A DNA stretch of 64,000 bases from Sphingobacterium chungjuense (GTDB lineage: Bacteria > Bacteroidota > Bacteroidia > Sphingobacteriales > Sphingobacteriaceae). The notes beneath the pieces are model-generated. The model saw nothing but the letters and a program-made list of their open reading frames with translations, was not told the DNA's origin and searched no databases. A program made the position numbers and the translations under genes. Location: the NCBI RefSeq assembly GCF_011316935.1, contig NZ_WLYS01000005.1, positions 154,860-218,859 on the forward strand. The letters are read 5' to 3'. Below, piece by piece: positions 36,378 through 44,946 of this stretch (within the stretch, counting starts at the first letter, position 1; every line of letters starts with the position of its first letter).

Positions 36378-39113
36378 GTGCCTGTTAGACATTTTATCTT
36401 AATCATATCATTACTACTTTTGGTAGGTCTTGCAAGTCAGGGCCAAGCTCAAGTACGAGGTAAAGTTATTACAGGTACAGTGATAGATTCTTTGGGAATT
36501 GGATTAAAGGGTGTGAATGTGTACTTGCAGACAGATCAAGACACATTATATACGGTAACGAATGCACAAGGAATTTATCGTTTGCGTGGTGTAGTAGGAT
36601 CAGAGGTCAAGCTAATTTATTCCATGTTAGGCAAAGAGCGTCAAACTGCTTTTGTTAGTTTGTACGAACACGATCCCAGCCCCTTAGTCTTATCACCAGT
36701 CGTATTGGTTGCTGGTGTTTCTTATATCGATCCAGTACAGGTGTTGCGCACGATTCCAATTGTACATAAAGGAGATACCACGGTTTTCAATATGTCTGGC
36801 TTTTCGTATATGAAGCAGTCTTTGCTGGAAGATGTATTACGAAGTTCACTGCCTGGGTTCAATGTTTTGCGCGATGGGACCACCTTCTACAATGGCCAAG
36901 TTATTACTTCGGTGCAAGTTGATGGTCGCAAGTTTTTTGGTGGTGATGTGCTCACGGCGACACGTAATCTGCCCGCCGATTATATTAAGCAGATCGAGGT
37001 AATCGATCACTATGGCGATATGGCGGAAATAAAAGGTATAAAAAGTAGCACACCCGAAAAGATTATCAATATCATCCTGCACGAAGACCGAAAGAAAATC
37101 ATGTTTGGGCAGGCCACCGCTGGTGGCGGTACTAATGATCGTTATTTAGGAAGCGTTGGTTTAAACAAATTCGACCGTGGACAAGAGGTTTCGATTATCG
37201 CCTCTTCTAATAATACGAATACTAGTCTATTTACATTTGGCTCGCCCGATGGGGCAGGCGGACGATCAGCCAGTCTCTCGGATATTGGAGATTATGCAGA
37301 TCAAGCCGACGGATTAAATACCATTAATTCCTTTGGTGTCAATTTTTCTGACAATGTTGGTCAGCGAAGCACACTAACGGGAAGCTATGCGTATTCCCGT
37401 CGGAAAAATGAAACCGTCGGAAACTCCTTATTGCGGTCTACCTATGATGGTTATCAGATTACCAAATCGGAAGATTTTACCTCGATCAGTGATGATCGGA
37501 CACATAAATTCGATCTTGAATTAAACTCTACATTTAAAAACAAAGATTTATTAAAAATTACCCCTTCTATTGTCTTGAATAGATCCGTGCGGGATAACAA
37601 GCGAAATATCTTAATCGACAATTTTCAGGTCAAAAATGACGGTTGGTATCAAGATTCTGCCACCATAGAGCGCCCTAATTATCAACTCAACGCACTATAT
37701 TCCAAATATTTTGAACATCCAAAAAGAAAGCTGATAGGAGATATTCGTGTGGGATACAATCGATTAGATAAAATTGAGGACGTATCGGAGCAATATGAGA
37801 TTTTTGACAATACGGGAACGGAACCTACTTTTAGCCGCTTCAGTCAGGAGCAATTGGTAAATCAGTACGATGCGACTAAATCTATGCGTGCCGCGATATC
37901 TTATGTAGAACCTTTTTTTGATCATAGCTTGTTGGAAATCTCTTACGAGTATGACCTTACTAACATAGAAATGTCGCGACGGGTTCGCTTACCTGGGGAA
38001 GCTAATTTGCCGATTATAGATTCTTTGGGTCTTAATTACGAATACCTTTTTACGAGCAATCGAACAGGATTATTATATCAATACGAACCCAATAAGCGGT
38101 TCCGTGCCAATTTGGGCTTTGGTGTACAACCATTACGACTATCTGGCGCGGTTGCCAATGATACGCTACAATATCGATATGATAATATTAATCTCATTCC
38201 ATCCGCAATGATGCGTTATCGATTCACGGATGAATTCGATTGGCAGTTTACTTATAATGGACGGAATAGTCAACCCAACTTTCTGCAAATTGCACCGATT
38301 AGAGATAACACCAATTCCCGTTTGATTATCGTCGGAAATCCTTTATTACGGGCCGAATTTGTCAATCGATTATCGACTATCTTGCGTAAATCTATTGCCA
38401 GCAAAGGCCAATATTTGGAACTGAATTTCGCCTATAATTTTACTAGCAACAAAATCGTAACATCCAAGACCGCCAATTCTGACGAGACGGTGCAAGAAGT
38501 TTCTTTTGTGAACACCGACGGTTATTATGAATTGAAAAGTTATTACACCTTCAATACCCCTATATTCAATGATAAATTCAATCTAGAAACAACCGGTAAT
38601 CTAGATTATTTTAATAATATCGTTTTTGTCAACGCAGAACGTAGCCTCACTCGGCAGTACTTATTTGCGCAAAATATGCAATTGCGTTACAGCTGGGACG
38701 AGTATTTTGAGTCCGTTTTTAATGCAAACTACCTATTAAATCAAGCCAATTTTGAGCTACCACGCCGGCAACGCATTGCTGCGCACTCGGCTTTGTTCAG
38801 TTTGGGCGGCAGAGGTTATTTGAGTAATCGCTTTATGCTAGGCGCAGAGATGTCACAAAAATGGTTTCGCGGCTACGTGCAAGACATCACCGATGTGAGC
38901 CCTACGATCATCAATACGTATGTCGAGTTTTCTTTTTGGAAGAATAAAATGGCTTTATTGCGGCTAGAATGTTTTGATTTGTTAGACCAAAATAAAAATG
39001 TGGGTGTGGTGACTGAGTATGTGGGCAACGATATCTTCGAATCCCGTAACAACCGATTAGGCCGCTATTTCATGCTGACGCTCAATATGCGCTTGCAACG
39101 TTTGCCGAAGTAG
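36378..39113 (+). CDS. Outer-membrane barrel receptor (CarboxypepD-reg plus OMP_b-brl_3 type)
   Basis: 911 residues. The best start is a GTG at 36378 beginning a Sec signal (cleavage near QAQ). Residues ~30-110 form a carboxypeptidase-regulatory-like domain (GTVIDSLGIGLKGVNVYLQ); a plug-like part follows with LLEDVLRSSLPGFNV and ITSVQVDGRKFFGGDV, then ~650 residues of barrel strands ending in FMLTLNMRLQRLPK. This is the Bacteroidota outer-membrane-barrel family related to TonB receptors, without a SusD partner here. The ligand is unknown. A TTAGTTTG box sits 5 bp before the GTG, consistent with a near-leaderless transcript. Confidence 0.85.
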   Translation: MPVRHFILIISLLLLVGLASQGQAQVRGKVITGTVIDSLGIGLKGVNVYLQTDQDTLYTVTNAQGIYRLRGVVGSEVKLIYSMLGKERQTAFVSLYEHDPSPLVLSPVVLVAGVSYIDPVQVLRTIPIVHKGDTTVFNMSGFSYMKQSLLEDVLRSSLPGFNVLRDGTTFYNGQVITSVQVDGRKFFGGDVLTATRNLPADYIKQIEVIDHYGDMAEIKGIKSSTPEKIINIILHEDRKKIMFGQATAGGGTNDRYLGSVGLNKFDRGQEVSIIASSNNTNTSLFTFGSPDGAGGRSASLSDIGDYADQADGLNTINSFGVNFSDNVGQRSTLTGSYAYSRRKNETVGNSLLRSTYDGYQITKSEDFTSISDDRTHKFDLELNSTFKNKDLLKITPSIVLNRSVRDNKRNILIDNFQVKNDGWYQDSATIERPNYQLNALYSKYFEHPKRKLIGDIRVGYNRLDKIEDVSEQYEIFDNTGTEPTFSRFSQEQLVNQYDATKSMRAAISYVEPFFDHSLLEISYEYDLTNIEMSRRVRLPGEANLPIIDSLGLNYEYLFTSNRTGLLYQYEPNKRFRANLGFGVQPLRLSGAVANDTLQYRYDNINLIPSAMMRYRFTDEFDWQFTYNGRNSQPNFLQIAPIRDNTNSRLIIVGNPLLRAEFVNRLSTILRKSIASKGQYLELNFAYNFTSNKIVTSKTANSDETVQEVSFVNTDGYYELKSYYTFNTPIFNDKFNLETTGNLDYFNNIVFVNAERSLTRQYLFAQNMQLRYSWDEYFESVFNANYLLNQANFELPRRQRIAAHSALFSLGGRGYLSNRFMLGAEMSQKWFRGYVQDITDVSPTIINTYVEFSFWKNKMALLRLECFDLLDQNKNVGVVTEYVGNDIFESRNNRLGRYFMLTLNMRLQRLPK

Positions 39114-39191
39114 GCATCTACCTAACAATACATTTACAGCAACATCATGATTTCATAACATGCCCAAGTAGGCAGCGAATAGGGTAAATGG

Positions 39192-39199
39192 TAGTTTTG
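39192..39199 (+). promoter_or_regulatory. -7 promoter element TAGTTTTG of the phosphoesterase gene
   Basis: An exact TAnnTTTG 22 bp before the ATG at 39222. No matching TTTG at -33 is seen. Confidence 0.5.
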
Positions 39200-39221
39200 C
39201 AAGCAAACTATCTAATTCAAG

Positions 39222-40799
39222 ATGAATATTTCAAGTGTACTTTTGAGTGTAGGGTTGTGTCTCTCGCTAGGCGCATACGCACAAGATCAGGTGTCGGGTG
39301 TGGTTTTCGAAGATAGCAACCACAATGGTAAGATGGACAAAGGGGAAACCCGCTTGCCCAATGTTGCGGTAAGTAATGGTCAGGAAGTCGTGACGACCAA
39401 CAATAAAGGCGAATACGAACTGCCTGTAGGCAATGACAATATCATTTTTGTCATCAAACCCAGTGGGTATACATTTCCGAAGAACAAAAACAAGCTACAC
39501 CAATTCTATTACATACACAAACCGCAGGGTTCACCAAAAGAACTAAAGTACGCTGGTTCTGAACCGACAGGACAACTCCCGAAATCGGTAGATTTTGCTT
39601 TGCACAAACAGGATGAATCTGAACGATTCAATATGTTTGTCTTTGGCGATCCACAAACTTACGACAAGAGAGATCTTGCCTATTTCCAGAAAGGAATCAT
39701 AGAAGATATTGAGTCAACAGATCACATTTCTTTTGGATTGAGCTTAGGCGATCTGGTAGGAGACGACTTGAGTTTACATCCAGACTATCAATCCACCATG
39801 GCAGCGCTTAACTTGCCTTGGTTCAACGTGATGGGCAATCACGATATGAACTACGATGTGACGGTAGATTCTTTGTCTGACGAAACATTTGAAAAGAACT
39901 TTGGCCCGGCCAATTATTCCTTCAATTACGGGAATGCCCACTTCATTGTTTTAGATAATATTATTTATCCTAATCCAGCAACAGGTAAAGGTTATACAGG
40001 TGGTTTTCGAGACGATCAATTGACCTTTTTGGCAAATGATCTTCAATTAGTGCCTAAGGAAAAATTGATTGTCATTGCCTATCATATTCCATTATTTCTG
40101 AACGATAAGTCTTCTACACATTTCCGCTCGGAAGATCGTCAGCGCTTTATGGATCTGTTAGCGCCATTTCCAAATACACTGTCACTTTCTGCACATACGC
40201 ACTTTCAAACGCAGGTATATTTCCAAAAAGAGGATGGCTGGAAGCGAGAAAAACCACATCATGAGTACAACGTAGGTACGACCTCGGGAGATTGGTATTC
40301 TGGAGAAATGAATGCGCAAGGTGTACCGCTTTCTACCATGCGTGATGGTACGCCAAAAGGATATGTCACGCTTACCGTCGATGGCAACAAGTACGCCTTT
40401 GATTATAAAGTAGCTGGCAAACCAGCAACCTATCAGATTGCACTAACTGGAACAGAGAAGGTCGCGGAGGAATTTGTAAGAAGTCATGCTTTGTTCGCTA
40501 ATTTCTTTGTAGGTCAAGAAACAGATAAGGTAGAGTATAGCGTAGACGGCGGCAAATGGAAAGATATGGAGTATGTACAAGAAGCGGATCCAGATTACAC
40601 CTTTAAAACACTATCGTACGATCAAGCGAAAGAAACTGTGAAGTCAGGTAAAAGACCTTCCAATGCTGTGCCATCAACTCACTTATGGAAAGTGAGGTAT
40701 CCTAAATTAGCTGTAGGTAAGCATGAGATTGAAGTACGCGCGACCGATATGTTTGGCAAAGAACATCGCGCAACCAAAACAATTGAAGTAATGCCGTAA
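39222..40799 (+). CDS. Exported calcineurin-like phosphoesterase
   Basis: 525 residues with a Sec signal (cleavage near AYAQ). The N-terminal ~25-105 is an SdrD-B-like/MetallophosN domain (GVVFEDSNHNGKMDKGET, LPNVAVSNG). The metallophosphoesterase core (~135-330) shows FVFGDPQ, LGDLVGDD, VMGNHD and SAHTH, i.e. the D-x-Q/H, GD, GNHD and GHxH-type ligands (with Gln and Ser replacing two common residues). The C-terminal ~350-525 is a MetallophosC beta domain. It should hydrolyse a phosphoester in the periplasm; the substrate is unknown. Confidence 0.9.
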   Translation: MNISSVLLSVGLCLSLGAYAQDQVSGVVFEDSNHNGKMDKGETRLPNVAVSNGQEVVTTNNKGEYELPVGNDNIIFVIKPSGYTFPKNKNKLHQFYYIHKPQGSPKELKYAGSEPTGQLPKSVDFALHKQDESERFNMFVFGDPQTYDKRDLAYFQKGIIEDIESTDHISFGLSLGDLVGDDLSLHPDYQSTMAALNLPWFNVMGNHDMNYDVTVDSLSDETFEKNFGPANYSFNYGNAHFIVLDNIIYPNPATGKGYTGGFRDDQLTFLANDLQLVPKEKLIVIAYHIPLFLNDKSSTHFRSEDRQRFMDLLAPFPNTLSLSAHTHFQTQVYFQKEDGWKREKPHHEYNVGTTSGDWYSGEMNAQGVPLSTMRDGTPKGYVTLTVDGNKYAFDYKVAGKPATYQIALTGTEKVAEEFVRSHALFANFFVGQETDKVEYSVDGGKWKDMEYVQEADPDYTFKTLSYDQAKETVKSGKRPSNAVPSTHLWKVRYPKLAVGKHEIEVRATDMFGKEHRATKTIEVMP

Positions 40800-40848
40800 A
40801 TAGGCTTATTAATTTATTGCATTATCTATCTTCTATAACTTCACGTAT

Positions 40849-41169
40849 CTAGCTTGCATAGTGCGTGGAGTTATACAAAGATACCACAGGCTTTACCGCT
40901 GGGTGCAAGTTCAACCAATTTGGGTTTTGCCGTCTTACTAAGCGTTCGCGCTGCATGCGAGTATAGGTTTGTAGCTCCTTCAACCGATCCACTGCGCCAC
41001 TTTCCGTCGCATACGTTTCCTCATACACGATTCTCGACAATTTCGTCGTCAAGTTCAATTGCGTTTGCTGTGCCATAGTGATATGATGCAAAACATCCAA
41101 AAGATTATTCGTCATGAGTACTTCTAAATATCTTCTGTTGCTATCGGTAAGGATGACTATCTTATACAT
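40849..41169 (-). CDS. Degenerate GIY-YIG-like small protein
   Basis: 106 residues. It resembles the single-domain GIY-YIG proteins common in Bacteroidota: a first strand YKIVILTDSNRRYLEVLMTNNL in two parts, then LSRIVYEETYATESGAVDRLKELQTYTRMQRERLV and a C-terminal NPNWLNLHP. The usual Y-V-Y-I-L...L-Y-I-G catalytic opening is replaced (VILTD, YLEVLM), so the catalytic tyrosine and glycine positions are lost, while the later E...A...RE-x-L segment remains. Nuclease activity is doubtful; a nucleic-acid-binding role is possible. It is convergent with the phosphoesterase gene and divergent from the XRE/S24 gene, 117 bp away. Confidence 0.7.
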   Translation of the reverse strand: MYKIVILTDSNRRYLEVLMTNNLLDVLHHITMAQQTQLNLTTKLSRIVYEETYATESGAVDRLKELQTYTRMQRERLVRRQNPNWLNLHPAVKPVVSLYNSTHYAS

Positions 41170-41286
41170 ATCGTTATTTTGTTTGCTAATTGACAGACTG
41201 CAGTTTGGTAATCTATCATATTATTACTAATTTTATTGGCACAATATTACTAATAAATTTAGTCTTTCAAAAATTTACTAAAAAAA

Positions 41287-42060
41287 ATGTCAAACATATC
41301 TACCAATCTCAAATACCTGCGCAAGAAGAAAGGGCTTACTCAACAGCAGTTTGCGGATGCGTTAGCTATTAAAAGAGCTTCTGTAGGAGCGTATGAGGAA
41401 GATCGCGCAGAACCAAAATACGAGCTGCTAAAAAAAATAGCAGACTTCTTTGAGCTGACGATGGATGAGTTGATTGATCAGGTCATCGATGAGCATTGGA
41501 AACCAACTGCCCGCGGTAATGCAGCCAACTTGCGTGTGCTAAGCATTACGGTAGATCAGCACGATAATGAGAATATAGAATTGGTACCCGTCAAAGCAAG
41601 CGCAGGGTATATGAACGGCTACGGTGATCCAGAGTATGTGCGCGAATTACCCCGCTTTTCTTTGCCGATGTTTAATCAAGGTACGTATCGCGCTTTTGAG
41701 ATCAAAGGAGATTCGATGTTGCCCTTGCCAACAGGTAGTATTATTATCGCCGAATATGTGGAAAACTGGACGGATGTCAAGGTGGGACAGACCTACGTGG
41801 TCGTTTCTAAATCGGATGGCATTGTGTACAAACGGATCGGTCAAAAATTTAAAGAAGAAAAGGGATTGCGCTTGGTATCAGACAACAAATCGTATGAGCC
41901 TTATTGGGTAGAATCTGCCGATGTATTGGAAGTATGGAAAGCAAAAGCATTCATCAGCACAGAATTACCAGAGCCTAATCCAGAGCCTTCTTTAGAAGCA
42001 CTGAGCTCTATGATGGCGCAAATGCAAAAAACGATCAACGCTGTAGCCGATAAGAAATAG
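41287..42060 (+). CDS. XRE-type regulator with S24 (LexA/CI-like) domain
   Basis: 257 residues. The N-terminal helix-turn-helix (~1-65) reads LKYLRKKKGLTQQQFADALA then IKRASVGAYEEDRAEPKYEL. A linker has ASAGYMNGYG, with an Ala-Gly that could be a self-cleavage site. The S24 domain (~115-225) has GDSMLPLP (Ser143) and IVYKRIG (Lys182), the intact Ser-Lys dyad of LexA/CI-like proteins. It may thus be inactivated by self-cleavage under DNA damage. There are no phage genes around it, so it is probably a chromosomal regulator. The target is unknown. Confidence 0.88.
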   Translation: MSNISTNLKYLRKKKGLTQQQFADALAIKRASVGAYEEDRAEPKYELLKKIADFFELTMDELIDQVIDEHWKPTARGNAANLRVLSITVDQHDNENIELVPVKASAGYMNGYGDPEYVRELPRFSLPMFNQGTYRAFEIKGDSMLPLPTGSIIIAEYVENWTDVKVGQTYVVVSKSDGIVYKRIGQKFKEEKGLRLVSDNKSYEPYWVESADVLEVWKAKAFISTELPEPNPEPSLEALSSMMAQMQKTINAVADKK

Positions 42061-42383
42061 TTTTAAGTACCTAACAATGCGTTTGTCAATGTATCTGCGT
42101 ATTCCAACACGTGGAGCGTAATGGTTTGTAAGAAGTGGTACATAATATCGGGATTGAGTTAATAATTCGATGTATTATCAACAATAATAGGAGTACCTAT
42201 CACCATGTGGTAGGTATTTTAGGTTAATGGGCTTTGCCTATCGGCGAATAGCTATTATTTTTCGGCTAAAAATCCTAATCGTTGAAGCGATTGAATTTTT
42301 CAAAATGAATCGGTTTAGATAGTGTCATTTTTACAAATAAGTCGTAATTTAAAGCAGTAATTCGAAAATAGTACTGCGATAAG
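42061..42383. other. Intergenic region ahead of the glycogen operon
   Basis: 323 bp between the XRE gene and the GH31 gene. It holds the hairpin at 42194-42220 and otherwise no gene or RNA that I can recognise. No clear TTTG/TAnnTTTG promoter is seen before the GH31 start. Confidence 0.5.
42194..42220 (+). terminator. Terminator after the XRE/S24 gene
   Basis: A 10-bp stem (42194-42203 with 42207-42216, one G-U) with a CAT loop and TTTT following. It lies 133 bp after the stop. Confidence 0.6.
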
Positions 42384-44849
42384 ATGACAGATATGACGCC
42401 CAAAGACGATAAATTAGAACAGACAAATGCCAACACAACCTCGGAAGAACTGCAAGATGAGATACATCACGTTAACAATCCGGTATTAGAACTCCCGACT
42501 ATTGAAAAGAAATACCTCGGTAAAGTCACTGGATTTGTCAAAGACGGCTCGTCTTTTTATTTTACCGACGGCAAAGCCAAAGTCGAAATCAAACTTTTTT
42601 CGGATGAAATCATTCGGGTGCGTTTAGCGCCAGAAGGTGTTTTTTTAACCGATTTCTCCTACGCGACGGTGAACGTATCGAACGGCCCTACTTCTTATAC
42701 GATGGAGGAGCGTGAAGATAGTTATCAAATCACCACGGCTCGGACTTCTTGTATCATACGTAAAGCTGATTTTCATATCTCATTTGCCGATACCGAAGGC
42801 AAGGTCGTGAATCAAGATGCGAAAGCCATGCATTGGGAAGAAAATCCAGACTTCGGTGGCTATTATGTTTACTGTACCAAATCTGCTCCTCAGGACGAAG
42901 TGTTTTTTGGACTAGGAGATAAAGCTTCCAATCTCAACCTGCGCGGTCACCGTGTCAAGAACTGGAATTCGGACACCTATTCTTACGCATTCAATCAAGA
43001 TCCACTTTATAAAACCATTCCTTTTTACCTCGGCGTTACCGAAGGTCAATCGTATGGTATTTTCTTCGACAATACCTTTAAGACTTATTTTGATTTTGCT
43101 GCAGAACAACCAGACCAAACCAGTTTCTGGTCGGAAGGTGGCGAACTACAATACTATTATATACAAGGACCGCAAATGATTGATGTAGTACGTCGCTATC
43201 ATCAACTAACTGGTACGCACTATTTGCCGCCGTTATGGGCGATTGGCTATCATCAATGTCGCTGGAGTTATTATCCAGAAAAAATGGTGCGCGATGTCAC
43301 CACCGAGTTTCGCAAAAGGCAGATTCCTTGTGATGCCATTTATCTGGACATAGATTATATGGATGGTTATCGTTGTTTTACATGGAATGCCAAATATTTT
43401 CCTGATCCGCGTAAGATGATAGCCGATTTGGCGGCCGACGGTTTTAAAACGGTGGTCATGATAGACCCCGGTATCAAAGTCGATGAGAATTATTGGGTTT
43501 TCCAAGAAGGCCAAGCCAATAACTATTTCTGCCGTCGTGGAGATGATTATTTTATGGAAGGCTTTGTATGGCCAGGCCGTTGTCAGTTTCCAGATTACAC
43601 CAATCCTAAGGTCCGCGAATGGTGGGGCGGCTTGTACAAAGGTTTAGTGGAAGATGGCGTAGCTGGTTTCTGGAATGATATGAATGAACCCGCTGTATTT
43701 GGCCGTGGCACATTTCCAGACGATGTCCGCCATCACTATGATGGCTATCGCGGATCGCACCGCAAAGCACACAATATCTATGGTATGCAAATGGTGCGCG
43801 CCACTTACGATGGCTTAAAAAAGCTGTATCGCGACAAAAGGCCATTTACCATCACACGTGCCGCTTATTCTGGCGTTCAGCGATATTCTTCGGTATGGAC
43901 CGGTGATAATATCGCCACTTGGGAACACTTGCGCATTGGATTACTCCAATTGCAACGACTTTCTGTATCCGGACTTTCGTTTTGTGGTACAGATATCGGC
44001 GGATTCACGGGAAATCCAGATGGCGAATTATATACACGTTGGATGCAGTTTGGCGTGTTCTCCCCATTTATGCGCGTACATTCTGCAGGCGATACGCGCG
44101 ATCGCGAACCATGGAGCTTTGGACCAGAATGGGAAGCTATTTGCAAAAAGTTCATTGAGCTGAGGTATCAACTTTTACCATATATATACACCGCTTTCTG
44201 GCAGCAACATAAATATGGTGATCCGATTTTGCGGCCTATCGCCATGTTGGAACAGCACATTCCGCAAAACTTACGACGAGAAGAAGAATTCGCCTTCGGC
44301 GATCATATAGTAGTTTCTCCTGTCCTAAATCCGGGTCAGAGCAGCAAAACAGTGTATCTACCAGAAGGTGATTGGTATTATTACTTTGATAATACGGCTT
44401 ACGCGGGTGGTCAGGAACATCAAGTGGCTACACCGTTAGATGAAATGCCCATCTTTGTGCGCGGAGGAAGCATGATTCCCGAATATCCCATTATGCAATA
44501 TACTTCAGAGACAAAGATACCCGTGTTGACACTTCGCTTTTTCTTTGCAGAAGGTCGATTCAACTCTTATCTATATGATGACCAAGGAGAAACATTTGGT
44601 TATGAGAATAAAGAGTACTCTTGGAAACATTTTATTGTGGAAGCAACATCGGATTCTCTGAAAGTCTCTCAGTTAGCTGAAGGACACTACACCTCGTATC
44701 ATTCCCAGTACAAGATTTACTTAATTGGTCTTTCTGTGGAAGTGTTGGATATGAAAGTTGACGGTGTGCTGGCGTCCGTGGAGAAAGACGAACGAGGCAG
44801 CTATATCGTAGTAGATCCTGCATTTAAGAAAATAGTTTATCAGGCGTAG
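42384..44849 (+). CDS. GH31 family alpha-glucosidase
   Basis: 821 residues and no signal peptide, so probably cytoplasmic. The GH31 barrel has PLWAIGYHQCRWSYYPE, AIYLDIDYMDGYRCFTW, and the nucleophile segment FWNDMNEP (Asp432), then the acid/base region with GTDIGGF and an FMRVHSAGD block. The N-terminal ~230 residues are the family's beta-sandwich, the C-terminal ~150 two beta domains. The first ~45 residues are acidic and disordered-looking. It probably releases glucose from alpha-glucans or maltodextrins. It lies 97 bp upstream of glgB in the same direction, so it is likely part of the glycogen cluster. Confidence 0.93.
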   Translation: MTDMTPKDDKLEQTNANTTSEELQDEIHHVNNPVLELPTIEKKYLGKVTGFVKDGSSFYFTDGKAKVEIKLFSDEIIRVRLAPEGVFLTDFSYATVNVSNGPTSYTMEEREDSYQITTARTSCIIRKADFHISFADTEGKVVNQDAKAMHWEENPDFGGYYVYCTKSAPQDEVFFGLGDKASNLNLRGHRVKNWNSDTYSYAFNQDPLYKTIPFYLGVTEGQSYGIFFDNTFKTYFDFAAEQPDQTSFWSEGGELQYYYIQGPQMIDVVRRYHQLTGTHYLPPLWAIGYHQCRWSYYPEKMVRDVTTEFRKRQIPCDAIYLDIDYMDGYRCFTWNAKYFPDPRKMIADLAADGFKTVVMIDPGIKVDENYWVFQEGQANNYFCRRGDDYFMEGFVWPGRCQFPDYTNPKVREWWGGLYKGLVEDGVAGFWNDMNEPAVFGRGTFPDDVRHHYDGYRGSHRKAHNIYGMQMVRATYDGLKKLYRDKRPFTITRAAYSGVQRYSSVWTGDNIATWEHLRIGLLQLQRLSVSGLSFCGTDIGGFTGNPDGELYTRWMQFGVFSPFMRVHSAGDTRDREPWSFGPEWEAICKKFIELRYQLLPYIYTAFWQQHKYGDPILRPIAMLEQHIPQNLRREEEFAFGDHIVVSPVLNPGQSSKTVYLPEGDWYYYFDNTAYAGGQEHQVATPLDEMPIFVRGGSMIPEYPIMQYTSETKIPVLTLRFFFAEGRFNSYLYDDQGETFGYENKEYSWKHFIVEATSDSLKVSQLAEGHYTSYHSQYKIYLIGLSVEVLDMKVDGVLASVEKDERGSYIVVDPAFKKIVYQA

Positions 44850-44946
44850 AACAAACGTTACAATACTATGTTGATTAGCGTAGGAATGTAATACGAAAGG
44901 CATCCTAAATCAGTATTTTTAAGCATTAGATAACAACAATCAAAAT

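Noticed and set aside
40849..41169. Functional GIY-YIG homing endonuclease
   Set aside because: The catalytic opening is lost and no intron or intein is present.
41287..42060. Prophage remnant around the CI/LexA-like regulator
   Set aside because: No integrase, structural, lysis or replication genes are near it, and the adjacent genes are ordinary chromosomal ones.
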